Below are positions 42,710 to 51,376 of a DNA stretch of 64,000 nt, in pieces (within the stretch, counting starts at the first letter, position 1; every line of letters starts with the position of its first letter). The DNA lies in assembly GCA_963729445.1 (NCBI GenBank), contig CAVSNU010000003.1, positions 1,240,001-1,304,000 on the forward strand. Direction: 5' to 3'. A program made the translations under genes and the position numbers. Under the pieces are notes generated by a model that was not told the origin of the DNA, did not search any database, and saw only the letters and a list, made by a program, of their open reading frames with translations. The stretch comes from JACCZH01 sp963729445. Its GTDB lineage: Bacteria > Chloroflexota > Chloroflexia > Thermomicrobiales > CFX8.

Positions 42710-44954
42710 TGACAGCCTCCGTCCGCACTTCCTCGATCAACTCGCACAGCATCGGGAAGATCGGCGACTCGTTGCGCGTCACGCGTCCATCACCCCGTCT
42801 GCCTTCGCGATGCCAGCTCAGCCAGAGGCCCGTCCTGGCGCGAGTGATCGTCACGTACAAAATCCTCAAGCCCTCAGAGATCTCGTCAATCGCCTGTTGA
42901 ATCGTGGTTTGTTCGATGTCTGACGGCGCCGGGTAGTCGGGTCTGCCGTCAAGCGCAAACCGCAGCTCGGTCATCATCGTCAAGAGGGGATCAAATGGCC
43001 CAAGACACGCCTGCTGCGTCATGCGCGGAAAATCGAGTGTCCCGTGAAACCAGAATTCGTCACACCCAACCGCGAACACGATATCCCACTCCAACCCCTT
43101 CGCCTGATGGCGGGTGGAAATGGTCAACGTGCCCGGCTCGATCTTGATCTCATAGTCGTCATGCGTGCCGCGCAACCGGCGATGACGCTTCTGGATCTCA
43201 GCGAGCAGATCCCTGAGCTGTCGCAGCCGGCTCACCGTTGGGTCGGGCGGCACGCTGCCAACCGTCGCGATAATGGCGTCCAGCAAGGGTCGCTCGGTGT
43301 CATCGGGCTGGATCGTCGCGGCAATCAGCGACAACAGGTCGTGGGGCTGCGCGAGCCGGTTCTCAAGCCAGCCGGGCACTGCTCTGAGCCGTGCCAGCGT
43401 GCGTTGCTCTTCCACATTGAGGTCGTCAGGCAACCTCAGACAGCCGCCAACGGGCTGATCTCCCTCCGGATACAGGACATCGCTGAGGGTGATACCTGCG
43501 CCGCTCTTTACACGACTGACCGCCAGAGCGACGCGGTCCGTGTCTCCGAGCTCCGACCAGCTCGCCAGTAATTCAGCCAGCCAGTGGCCCTTGTCCGGCC
43601 GTTCGAGGTAGTTCACGATCGGCGTCAACCTGTCGATCAACCCGACCGGACGGCCATCCTTGCCGCTCAAGAGGCGGATGATCCTGTCGTCGGGGAAGCC
43701 GCGCTCGGCGACCGCCGCCGAGTACTCATACCCGATGTCCTTGCCGCCCACCAGGATCGCCACCGTCCGGTCTGGAAACTTCTGGAGGTAGCGCAATGCC
43801 TTGGTGACGACGGTGTCGCACTCGTCCTCGGTGCGCTCAAAAACAGCAAACTCCACGCCACCGCTGGCACTTTGTGGCCGGGACGGGTTTGCGAGCAGAC
43901 CGGACGGTGTTCTGACGGTATGAATCGGTTGCTGTCGCAGGGCGTTCTGTTGAACCGCCGCTATCTCGAAATTGTGATGCACGCGTTCGACGAAGCGGTT
44001 TGCCAGCCTCAAGATGGTCTCGGTGCTGCGGCTGGATCCTGCAAGCTCGAACTGCTGCACGCTCTCGTCGCCCAGCCAGCGGCGAAAGCCCTCGACGCTG
44101 CTGTTGGTAAACGTTGTGAGGATCGCCTGATTGGGGTCGCCCACACGCACAAGGTTGCCGCCCTCGCCAGCGATCAAGGTCAACATCTCCTCTAACAGAG
44201 GGCTACTGTCCTGAGCCTCGTCTTCCAGGAGGTACGGCCAACGACCGCGCAGCCGTTGGCGCAAGGCTGGGCTGCTCTGGAGCGCGTCAACCGCATGGAT
44301 AACAAGGTCGTCGTATTCCAGGTAGCCGCGCTCGCGCAACGCGATCTGATACTCCTGGCAGACATCCAGCACAAACGGTAGCCAGAGGCCATAGCCGGCA
44401 CAGCGCCGGCGAAGAGCGTCCAGGTCATCCGGGAGGTGCTTTATCGTACTCACGGCCTTCTCGGCGACTTTCCTGAACAGCCAGTCGTTCTTATCTGGCC
44501 ATGTCTTCGCTCCGGACGCCTCATGATCCTGCACCAGTTGCCGCAGCGTGTCGTGGTGACGCATTCTGGCGACGGCAATCGCCTCATCCAGCAACCGGGA
44601 CGCGTCCGCTTCGTCGATCACCCGCGCCCCAACATCCAGCTCGGCCCGGTGCCGGACTGATTGCAGCACCTCGCTCGCCAACGAATGCAGCGTCCGCACC
44701 ACAAATCCACGCTCCGGTTGCCCGCGCTCGCGCAGCCGCTGGGCAACTGCCCGTTGGAAGTTGGACACGGCGGCATTCTGGTAGGTAACGATCATCACCC
44801 GCTGACGTGGATCGAGCCCGTCGATCAAATGGGCCGCGAGCGCGCTGAGGGTCGTTGTCTTGCCGGCGCCCGGAACGGCGGAGATTGCCGCGTAGCCGCC
44901 TCTGTAGCCGTCGATGACCCGCTGCTGCTCTCGTCGCAGCTCGAACGCGGTCAT
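42693..44954 (-). CDS. UvrD/Rep-family (SF1A) DNA helicase
   Basis: A 753-residue superfamily 1 helicase with all motifs: Walker A AVPGAGKTTTLSALA near residue 30, motif Ia TYQNAAVSNFQRAVA, motif II LLEDEAQDSSPL, motif III RVGDPNQAILTTF, motif V STRHQAKGLEWDIVFAVG and motif VI ILYVTITRARTGLWLSW. No C-terminal nuclease domain is fused; the nuclease is encoded by the next gene, which it overlaps. Its start overlaps the upstream AddB-like gene by four bases. It should be the translocating motor of a multi-subunit end-processing enzyme. Confidence 0.93.
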   Translation of the reverse strand: MTAFELRREQQRVIDGYRGGYAAISAVPGAGKTTTLSALAAHLIDGLDPRQRVMIVTYQNAAVSNFQRAVAQRLRERGQPERGFVVRTLHSLASEVLQSVRHRAELDVGARVIDEADASRLLDEAIAVARMRHHDTLRQLVQDHEASGAKTWPDKNDWLFRKVAEKAVSTIKHLPDDLDALRRRCAGYGLWLPFVLDVCQEYQIALRERGYLEYDDLVIHAVDALQSSPALRQRLRGRWPYLLEDEAQDSSPLLEEMLTLIAGEGGNLVRVGDPNQAILTTFTNSSVEGFRRWLGDESVQQFELAGSSRSTETILRLANRFVERVHHNFEIAAVQQNALRQQPIHTVRTPSGLLANPSRPQSASGGVEFAVFERTEDECDTVVTKALRYLQKFPDRTVAILVGGKDIGYEYSAAVAERGFPDDRIIRLLSGKDGRPVGLIDRLTPIVNYLERPDKGHWLAELLASWSELGDTDRVALAVSRVKSGAGITLSDVLYPEGDQPVGGCLRLPDDLNVEEQRTLARLRAVPGWLENRLAQPHDLLSLIAATIQPDDTERPLLDAIIATVGSVPPDPTVSRLRQLRDLLAEIQKRHRRLRGTHDDYEIKIEPGTLTISTRHQAKGLEWDIVFAVGCDEFWFHGTLDFPRMTQQACLGPFDPLLTMMTELRFALDGRPDYPAPSDIEQTTIQQAIDEISEGLRILYVTITRARTGLWLSWHREGRRGDGRVTRNESPIFPMLCELIEEVRTEAVSVAAD

Positions 44955-46963
44955 TGCGCCACCGCCCGCATCTCCAGCAGATTGTCGTAGAGCGGACCAT
45001 CGAGCGGGTTGCCGTCGGAGCCGGCGTAGGACGCGAAGGCGTGGATCTCGCCGTCACAGCGCGCGGCCAGGTTGCGGATGACGCGGCCCAGAATCCGCCC
45101 GCGAATCCGGTCGTCGTCCTCGAACGTCGCAGGCTTGCCACCGAGCTCGCCGCTCAGCGCGTGCGGGTTGGTCAGCATCAACAAGGGCGGCTCCCACCAT
45201 GACGGCGACACGACATCAAGCCAGCACTGGTGCTCGGCCACCCTGCCGGACGTCAGAAACCCGTACGGCGTCGTGAGCAGAACCGCGTCGTCCGGCGGGT
45301 CAGCGCCGGCATCAGCTGCCACAACGTCACTGTCCACATAGTCGAAGAAGCGCGTGATGTGGGGCTCCTCCAGCCCAAGACGTGGCGCCGCCCCGGCAAA
45401 ACGGCGCGCGTCGCCAGCCAGGGCGTAGCAGGCGCGCACCAGCTCGCGGCGACGGTGTGAGTCGTGTGGCGCCAGAACATGCTTCGCGAGCCGCTCAAGC
45501 TGCTGATAAAGCTCGCCGCTCTCCCGCACCCGCTCGGCCCAACGGCCCAGCAGAAGCACCTCGCGCGGTATGTTGGATGTATGACGTGGCTCCCGGAGCC
45601 CTCCACTTCCGCGGTCATAGAGCAACTCGGCCCAGGGTTGGACCACGATCGGGTTCGTCTCGGTCAGGGCTACCAGCAGGTCCGCCACCTCCACTACCGT
45701 CGCGCGTCGAGTGTTATTCGGATTCACGCAGCGCAGCGCCGTCAGGCAGGCCCGCGAGAGCGGCTCATCGAGCAGGGAGCGCCAGTGTCGGTCGACCCTG
45801 AATGCAATTTCACGCTGGCGGCAGAGCCGCTCGATCTCGGTGGAGATCAACGTGTCCATGTACGGAATGAGCAGCACAATCCGGTTTGCCGCGACGCCCT
45901 GTGCCAGGAGCCGCGACAGCGTCGCGACCACGTCGCGGGCCATCTCATCCGGCCGGTTACTCTCCGTCAATGTCCAGCCGGAGAAGCTCGGTGAGGTTTG
46001 CGGAGGCGCGCCACCGACCGCACCTGCCAGCCAGGCTGCCGAGCTTCCAGCAACCGCCGCACCTGACAGGGTGCGTCTCAAACACAGGCGTCGAAAACGT
46101 CCAGCGCCCACCATGCTGGAGCACAAGCGTGCAGCGGCGCCGGCAGATGCCCCAAGGAGCCAGCGCAGGCCGCCATCGTCGCAACAGACAACGACCGACT
46201 GGCTGCACTCGCTGGCAATGCCAACCAGCCGCTCGGCCATCAGTGGCACGAACTCATCCAGACCGTCGACCGCCAGCAGCTCGACGCGTGCCAGCAGGTC
46301 CGCACGCACGCGCGGCTCGTCGAGCAGCCAGCCTGCCGCCGCGACCTGGACATCCTCAGGCAGCACCCCCGCTTGCAGGCAACGCTCCCGAAAACGCTGT
46401 GTCAACCTCAGCCCGTCAGCAATCACAGCGTCTTCCGGGGAGAGGCCAAGGCCATATGCTACCCGGGCCCAACCCTCATCAAGTGAGAGCCCGTTGGCGG
46501 CCGAGAGGTTCATGTTGGAGAGCAGCTGCACGATCAGGCGCTGCTCGCGGATCGTCAGCCGTTGCAGGTTGCCGGGGTCGAGGCGGTATTCATTGAGGCA
46601 CGCAAATTGCGCCAGGTTAAAGGGCAAGAACTCGGGGGAGGCGGCCGAGACGCTGAATCGCTCGGCGACCAGCGGCCACCAGCGCTTGATCAGATCCTGG
46701 GCGAACGAGTGGTAGCTCATCGCCCGCAACCGCCCTACCGACCCAACCGGAGGCGGTCCGATTGCCTCATTCAACCGCCGCGCCTCGCGGCGATCGGGAA
46801 CGAGCACCAGCACCCGCTCACCATCCAGGCCGGCGTTCCAACCACGCCGCAGCCGCTCAACGAGCACGGTCGATTTCCCGGAGCGTGGCGGCCCCGAGAC
46901 AACCCAATGCGTCTGGGCAGAAGCGATAGCCCGGCGCTGCGCCGGGGTCAGCCGGACGTCGAT
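44951..46963 (-). CDS. AddB/UvrD-like helicase subunit, apparent ATC start
   Basis: The first canonical start (GTG 46867) falls inside a Walker A. Reading upstream in frame gives VRLTPAQRRAIASAQTHW then VVSGPPRSGKSTVLVERL, clearly coding, back to a stop at about 47000. No ATG, GTG or TTG occurs in that stretch. ATC at 46963 has GAGGAGGG seven bases upstream, so it is the best start (670 residues), unless a base is misread. The rest is SF1-like but the later helicase motifs are weak (VDGLDEFVPL, no clear motif VI), as in inactivated AddB subunits. First gene of the operon, coupled to the active helicase. Confidence 0.8.
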   Translation of the reverse strand: MDVRLTPAQRRAIASAQTHWVVSGPPRSGKSTVLVERLRRGWNAGLDGERVLVLVPDRREARRLNEAIGPPPVGSVGRLRAMSYHSFAQDLIKRWWPLVAERFSVSAASPEFLPFNLAQFACLNEYRLDPGNLQRLTIREQRLIVQLLSNMNLSAANGLSLDEGWARVAYGLGLSPEDAVIADGLRLTQRFRERCLQAGVLPEDVQVAAAGWLLDEPRVRADLLARVELLAVDGLDEFVPLMAERLVGIASECSQSVVVCCDDGGLRWLLGASAGAAARLCSSMVGAGRFRRLCLRRTLSGAAVAGSSAAWLAGAVGGAPPQTSPSFSGWTLTESNRPDEMARDVVATLSRLLAQGVAANRIVLLIPYMDTLISTEIERLCRQREIAFRVDRHWRSLLDEPLSRACLTALRCVNPNNTRRATVVEVADLLVALTETNPIVVQPWAELLYDRGSGGLREPRHTSNIPREVLLLGRWAERVRESGELYQQLERLAKHVLAPHDSHRRRELVRACYALAGDARRFAGAAPRLGLEEPHITRFFDYVDSDVVAADAGADPPDDAVLLTTPYGFLTSGRVAEHQCWLDVVSPSWWEPPLLMLTNPHALSGELGGKPATFEDDDRIRGRILGRVIRNLAARCDGEIHAFASYAGSDGNPLDGPLYDNLLEMRAVAQ

Positions 46964-47028
46964 AGCCCCACCCTCCTCGCGGAAGATTCGCGAACGTACG
47001 CAGGGCTATCTTACGTGATGGAAGACAT

Positions 47029-47057
47029 ATTGTGCGAGTAGTGACATATGGTCACAA
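47029..47057 (-). promoter_or_regulatory. Candidate promoter and operator of the helicase-nuclease operon
   Basis: On the minus strand TTGTGA (47057-47052), 17 bases, CACAAT (47034-47029). The palindrome GTGAC-N5-GTCAC (47041-47055) overlaps the -35 box and spacer, as a repressor operator would. The inferred leader of about 60 bases ends at the ribosome site used for ATC 46963. Confidence 0.45.
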
Positions 47058-47126
47058 ACAGAGTGAGACGCCGCGGCTTCTACTGGTCATCCTAAGTACT
47101 GGACCACGATCATGGTGTCACCCCCC

Positions 47127-47198
47127 GTAGGGGAGGAGCTCGTCTCCTCCCGCGTCGAGCGGACCGGGGTGTCGGGAGGAGACGAGCTCCTCCCCTAC
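47127..47198. repeat. Hairpin repeat, family C
   Basis: Perfect 26-base arms, starting GTAGGGGAGGAGCTCGTCTC and ending GAGACGAGCTCCTCCCCTAC, around CGTCGAGCGGACCGGGGTGT. Family B flank sequences (TCATCCTAAGTACTGGACCA) adjoin it. The rest of the gap to 47304 is repeat remnant. Confidence 0.9.
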
Positions 47199-47304
47199 CG
47201 ACCGACGGAACCCCGAATCGTGACAACTCCCCTGTGATCCAGTACTGAGCGGAGTCGAACGGACCAACCGTGCTCGAGAGCTCCAACGTGTGAAATATTG
47301 CCCT

Positions 47305-47691
47305 CTATTCGATTTTCAGGAGTGGTTGACGCAGGGGATTGGCCCAGGGGCCGTCGCCGGAGCGGCACTCGACAGTTTCGTTGAGGCGGCGGAAGGTGTC
47401 ATTATCGGGGAGTTGCTGGGGGAGTTGTTCGATGTCGAGCGCCATCTCGAATGCGCCGGTCTCGCCGGCTACCGCCGTGCCAATGACCGGCTTGCCGTTC
47501 GCCGTCAGCCGGCACTCCACCGCTGAGCCGGCCGACGCCGCGCCGTTCCCGGCGCTCAGGACCGCCTTGGTTGGCCCGTCAAAGGAGTAGGTCAGGTTCA
47601 GCTGCAAGACTCTCGCGTCGATGGACGGTCCGCCGCCGCCACACGCGCTGAGCGCCACCCCCACCAGTATCGTCACGAGAAAGGTTCTCAA
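47305..47691 (-). CDS. Small lipoprotein
   Basis: A 128-residue lipoprotein: signal peptide MRTFLVTILVGVALSAC with lipobox LSAC followed by GGGG, then a beta-rich domain (VLQLNLTYSFDGPTKAVLSA, AVECRLTANGKPVIG) with one likely disulfide (Cys in VECRL and VECRSGDG). TTG 47691 is used. It is divergent from the Excalibur surface protein gene. Function unknown. Confidence 0.75.
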   Translation of the reverse strand: MRTFLVTILVGVALSACGGGGPSIDARVLQLNLTYSFDGPTKAVLSAGNGAASAGSAVECRLTANGKPVIGTAVAGETGAFEMALDIEQLPQQLPDNDTFRRLNETVECRSGDGPWANPLRQPLLKIE

Positions 47692-47853
47692 CCTGGCTCG
47701 ACCATCCAGATCTCATACGATACGTCTCCGGTCGCTGTGATGCTACCACGCGCCTGCACAGCAGAAGAGTTCGCGCCGCAGGTAGAAAACCCGTCCACCA
47801 GCCTCCCTGCCATTCACGGCCCTGACGTCACGCTCAACGACGCGCGAACGCTG

Positions 47854-47882
47854 TTGTCGTTCCTTGCCTTCTATCCTAAGAT
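47854..47882 (+). promoter_or_regulatory. Promoter of the Excalibur surface protein
   Basis: TTGTCG (47854-47859), 17 bases, TAAGAT (47877-47882), about 54 bases before GTG 47936. Confidence 0.5.
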
Positions 47883-47935
47883 GCATATACCAATTGCTTG
47901 GTGATGGAAAAATGCCGGGAGGCATGGGAGGTTTC

Positions 47936-49072
47936 GTGCGTTTTGGACGACTGACGGTGGGTGCGTTGCTGGCGCTCGTCACCGCGTTAAGTGTCCTGCC
48001 GGCCGTGGCAGTCATCGAGGCCGAGGAGGCCTTCCAGAATACGTGGGCGCGTACCGACAAACCGGTGGCCGACGGTCAGGTGAACCGGACCTGGATGTGG
48101 GGACCGGAGGCGCACACCACGGTAATCTCGGAAGAATACGACGAGCATCCGAGCGGCCGACGACCGGTACAGTACTGGGATAAGTCGCGCATGGAAGTGA
48201 CCGACCCCAACGAGGATCCCAGCTCCCTCTGGTACGTTACCAACGGTCTGCTCGTAAAAGAATTAACCAGCGGTCAGATGCAGGTCGGCGACAACCGCTT
48301 CATCGACATGGGCACGGCCCAGAAGAATGTTGCCGGCGACGCGAATGACCCAACCGGCCCCACGTACGAGACGATCGCCCGGAATATCGCGGCCGGCGCG
48401 GTGTTCGAAGACGGCCAGATCATCAACCAGGCCATCGATCGCAACGGGATCGTCCCATCCCTGTCGACGGCAGCCCGCAACGCACTGGCAGCCTATGGCG
48501 TGACGGCGGGACCCTACTCGGAGGAGACCCAGAAGCACACGGCATCTGTCTTCTGGGACTTCATGCTCTCCGACGCGTTGGTCTACGAAAACGGCGCCAA
48601 CGTGCACGCCAAGCTGTTCGAGAATCCCTACTACGCAACCGGCCTGCCCATCGATCAGGCCTGGTGGGCGAACGTGAAGGTCGCCGGCAGCTACACCTGG
48701 GTGCTCATTCAGTGCTTTGAGCGTCGCTGTCTGACCTACACGCCGGGCAACTCTGCCGGCTGGCAGGTCGAAGCCGGCAACGTCGGCCAGCACTATTATG
48801 CGTGGCGGCACGGCCAGCCCTCGACACCGCAGGATCCACCACCTGCGGCTCCTGATCCAGACCCAGCTCCGGATCCAACACCAGCTCCGGATCCAGAACC
48901 AGCTCCGGGTGACGACCTGCCGTATGACCCGTCTGGACCCGACCGGAACTGTAGTGATTTCGCAACGCATGACGAGGCTCAGCGGTTCTACGAAGCCGCC
49001 GGTGGTCCGGTATCCGATCCGCACCGGCTTGACCAGGACGGCAACGGCATCGCGTGTGAAGACCTGCCCTGA
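47936..49072 (+). CDS. Surface protein: shared N-terminal module plus Excalibur domain
   Basis: A 378-residue secreted protein. GTG 47936 has GGGAGG upstream and a signal peptide (LTVGALLALVTALSVLPAVA). The N-terminal module (about 260 residues) repeats the landmarks of the 16-kb and 49-kb genes: WARTDKPVADGQVNRTWMWG, RPVQYWDKSRMEVTDPNED, LWYVTNGLLVKELTSGQMQ, FENPYYATGLPIDQAWWA and CFERRCLTYTPGNSAGW. A Pro/Asp linker (DPDPAPDPTPAPDPEPAPG) joins an Excalibur-type calcium-binding domain with NCSDFATHDEAQRFYEA and LDQDGNGIACE. Probably cell-wall or surface located. Confidence 0.9.
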   Translation: MRFGRLTVGALLALVTALSVLPAVAVIEAEEAFQNTWARTDKPVADGQVNRTWMWGPEAHTTVISEEYDEHPSGRRPVQYWDKSRMEVTDPNEDPSSLWYVTNGLLVKELTSGQMQVGDNRFIDMGTAQKNVAGDANDPTGPTYETIARNIAAGAVFEDGQIINQAIDRNGIVPSLSTAARNALAAYGVTAGPYSEETQKHTASVFWDFMLSDALVYENGANVHAKLFENPYYATGLPIDQAWWANVKVAGSYTWVLIQCFERRCLTYTPGNSAGWQVEAGNVGQHYYAWRHGQPSTPQDPPPAAPDPDPAPDPTPAPDPEPAPGDDLPYDPSGPDRNCSDFATHDEAQRFYEAAGGPVSDPHRLDQDGNGIACEDLP

Positions 49073-49102
49073 CACCAGCAACAGCTAAAAGAGCCAGAGA
49101 GA

Positions 49103-49146
49103 GGCCCGCAGTGGATGAGAATCCGGCTGCGGGCCGCTTTCTGTTT
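49103..49146 (+). terminator. Terminator after the Excalibur protein
   Basis: GGCCCGCAG (49103-49111) pairs with CTGCGGGCC (49127-49135), then GCTTTCTGTTT. Confidence 0.75.
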
Positions 49147-49293
49147 GCCCACTGCACGACAATGATCGTGATCGCGTCCTCCCCAGCTCTATGCCATAAT
49201 CATAGGTACACCGAACGATTTGCTCGAGTCCAGCCTCTACGCCACCAGTTCGCAGTGCCGGTACGGACAACGCGACGACACCGCCCGAATCTT

Positions 49294-49322
49294 CTGTCAA
49301 TTCCAGCACTTCCGCATATACT
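49294..49322 (+). promoter_or_regulatory. Promoter of the metallophosphatase surface protein
   Basis: CTGTCA (49294-49299), 17 bases, TATACT (49317-49322), about 48 bases before ATG 49371. Confidence 0.6.
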
Positions 49323-49370
49323 ACTGAGCAACAAGCGACCCCCGACAACGGAATACGGAGGTGCGGAGCC

Positions 49371-51122
49371 ATGCGACGTGCACGCCTGACAGTCGTCCTG
49401 ATGATGACGCTGGTCGCTACCTCGATTTTCGCTCCGGTTTCGGCGGTGATTGAAGCTGAGGAGGCGTTCTTCAATACCTGGGTGCGCACCGACCAGCCGG
49501 TGGCCGGCGGCCAGGCGCAGCGTACCTGGCTGTGGGGACCACAGCCGAACACCACAGTGCTCGCCGAGCACTACGATGAGCATCCCAGCGGGGAGCGGCC
49601 GGTGCAGTACTGGGACAAGGCACGCATGGAAGTGACCGACCCCAACGCCGACTCAAACTCGATCTGGTACGTCACGCATGGTCTCCTGGTCAGGGAACTC
49701 ACCAGCGGGAAGATGCAGTTGGGTCACAACCGGTTTGAAGACGTTGGCCCAGCCACGATGAACGTGGCCGGTGACGACTCTGATCCAGTCGGGCCGACCT
49801 ATCAGACCATCCGGCAGAACATCGAGCAGGGAACCACCTTCGACGACGGCCAGGTTATCAACGGGGTCATCGACCGCAACGGGATCAATACCACGCTGCC
49901 CGGCGAAACCTATGCCATGTTGGCCGCGTACGGCGTGACTGCCGGTCCCTACTCTCCGGAAACGGGCAAGCATACGGCATCGGTCTTCTGGGAGTTCATG
50001 ACCTCGGGAGGACTGGTATACGAAAACGGCACGAACGTGACCGCGCCGTTGTTCGAGAATCCGTATTACGCAACTGGATTGCCCATCGATCAAGCCTGGT
50101 GGGCCAATGTCCAGGTGGCCGGTACATCTAAGTGGCTCCTGCTCCAGTGCTTCGAGCGGCGCTGCCTGACCTACACGCCGGACAATCCAGACGGGTGGCA
50201 GGTCGAAGCGGCGAACGTCGGGCGGCACTACTATGCCTGGCGCTACGCCGGCGCCCGGGTTCCTCCACCGCCGTCTGTCCAGGGCAGCGTCACGATTATG
50301 GCGGCAGGGGACATCGCCTGCGACCCCGAAAGCGCCGGCTTCAACGGTGGATCGGGCACTTACACGGAGTGTCGCCAGAAATACACCGCCGATCTCATTC
50401 TGCAGCACAACCCTGACGCCGTGTTCGCACTGGGAGATTTGCAGTACGAAACTGGCAATCTCACCGACTTCATCCAGTCCTACGAAAGATCGTGGGGGCA
50501 GTTTAAAGCGAAAACCTACCCCGTGCCGGGCAACCACGAGTACGAATCCCTGGGCGCGAGCGGCTACTTCGACTACTTTGGCGGGCGTGCCGGCGACCGA
50601 GACAAGGGCTATTACACGGTCGAGATGGGCGCCTGGCAGGTGCTGGCCCTCAACAGTAACTGTTCCAACATCGGTGGTTGTGGGCCTGGCTCACCCCAGC
50701 ATGAATGGCTGCGCCAGACGCTCGAAGCGGGCACGGGGCATTGCGAGATTGCATTCCTGCATCATCCCCGGTGGTCGTCAGGCAAACATGGCAACCACGA
50801 TCAATTGAGCTCGCTCTACGGCCTGCTCTACGACCACGGTGTCGAGGTGGTCCTCACGGGTCACGATCACCACTACGAGCGTTTCGCCCCGCAGGATGCC
50901 AACGGCAACCGCGACGACGCCCGGGGCATACGGCAGTTCGTGGTTGGTACCGGGGGCAAGAATCTCTACCACCTCGAGCAGATCGTTTGGAACAGCGAAG
51001 CGCGCAACAATCAGGCGTATGGAGTCTTGCAGCTGGAGCTACACGCGGACACGTACACGTGGGAGTTCGTACCCGAGGCCGGTCAAACCTTCTCCGATAT
51101 CGGCGCCGGTGCCTGCCGCTAG
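49371..51122 (+). CDS. Surface protein: shared N-terminal module plus metallophosphatase
   Basis: A 583-residue secreted protein; ATG 49371 follows GGAGGTGCGGAG and a signal peptide (LTVVLMMTLVATSIFAPVSA). Residues of about 25-295 are the shared module (WVRTDQPVAGGQAQRTWLWG, RPVQYWDKARMEVTDPNAD, KHTASVFWEFM, CFERRCLTYTPDNPDGW). A calcineurin-like phosphoesterase domain follows with dimetal motifs MAAGDIACDP, FALGDLQYETG, YPVPGNHEYES, IAFLHHPRWS and LTGHDHHYERF, resembling purple acid phosphatases. Probably releases phosphate from extracellular esters. Confidence 0.92.
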   Translation: MRRARLTVVLMMTLVATSIFAPVSAVIEAEEAFFNTWVRTDQPVAGGQAQRTWLWGPQPNTTVLAEHYDEHPSGERPVQYWDKARMEVTDPNADSNSIWYVTHGLLVRELTSGKMQLGHNRFEDVGPATMNVAGDDSDPVGPTYQTIRQNIEQGTTFDDGQVINGVIDRNGINTTLPGETYAMLAAYGVTAGPYSPETGKHTASVFWEFMTSGGLVYENGTNVTAPLFENPYYATGLPIDQAWWANVQVAGTSKWLLLQCFERRCLTYTPDNPDGWQVEAANVGRHYYAWRYAGARVPPPPSVQGSVTIMAAGDIACDPESAGFNGGSGTYTECRQKYTADLILQHNPDAVFALGDLQYETGNLTDFIQSYERSWGQFKAKTYPVPGNHEYESLGASGYFDYFGGRAGDRDKGYYTVEMGAWQVLALNSNCSNIGGCGPGSPQHEWLRQTLEAGTGHCEIAFLHHPRWSSGKHGNHDQLSSLYGLLYDHGVEVVLTGHDHHYERFAPQDANGNRDDARGIRQFVVGTGGKNLYHLEQIVWNSEARNNQAYGVLQLELHADTYTWEFVPEAGQTFSDIGAGACR

Positions 51123-51300
51123 CCCGGCAAGCCGCTGAATCCTGCTGGAGAACGCTGGTGGAACGTGATTGCCCCCGCGTCCCGACTTGCTGTCAGTAAG
51201 TCGGGACGACAGCTGACCCTGAAGGCAGTGCGAAGGAACACGGCCACTGAAGCCGCGAACGTACGCCCCTAGCGGTCGGCGCTTTCAGGACCGACGTACC

Positions 51301-51330
51301 CTGTCGCTCGACAACTTTGCCTTTTACTAT
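51301..51330 (+). promoter_or_regulatory. Candidate promoter
   Basis: CTGTCG (51301-51306), 18 bases, TACTAT (51325-51330), about 47 bases before the secreted protein at 51377. Confidence 0.35.
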
Positions 51331-51376
51331 CGATGCCAGCCGCAAAACAGACATTGAGACGAACGAAAGGCACAGC

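Noticed and set aside
47743..48060. 105-codon minus-strand frame at the Excalibur protein start
   Set aside because: Antisense to the signal peptide and module of a clear secreted protein; Arg/Ser-rich.
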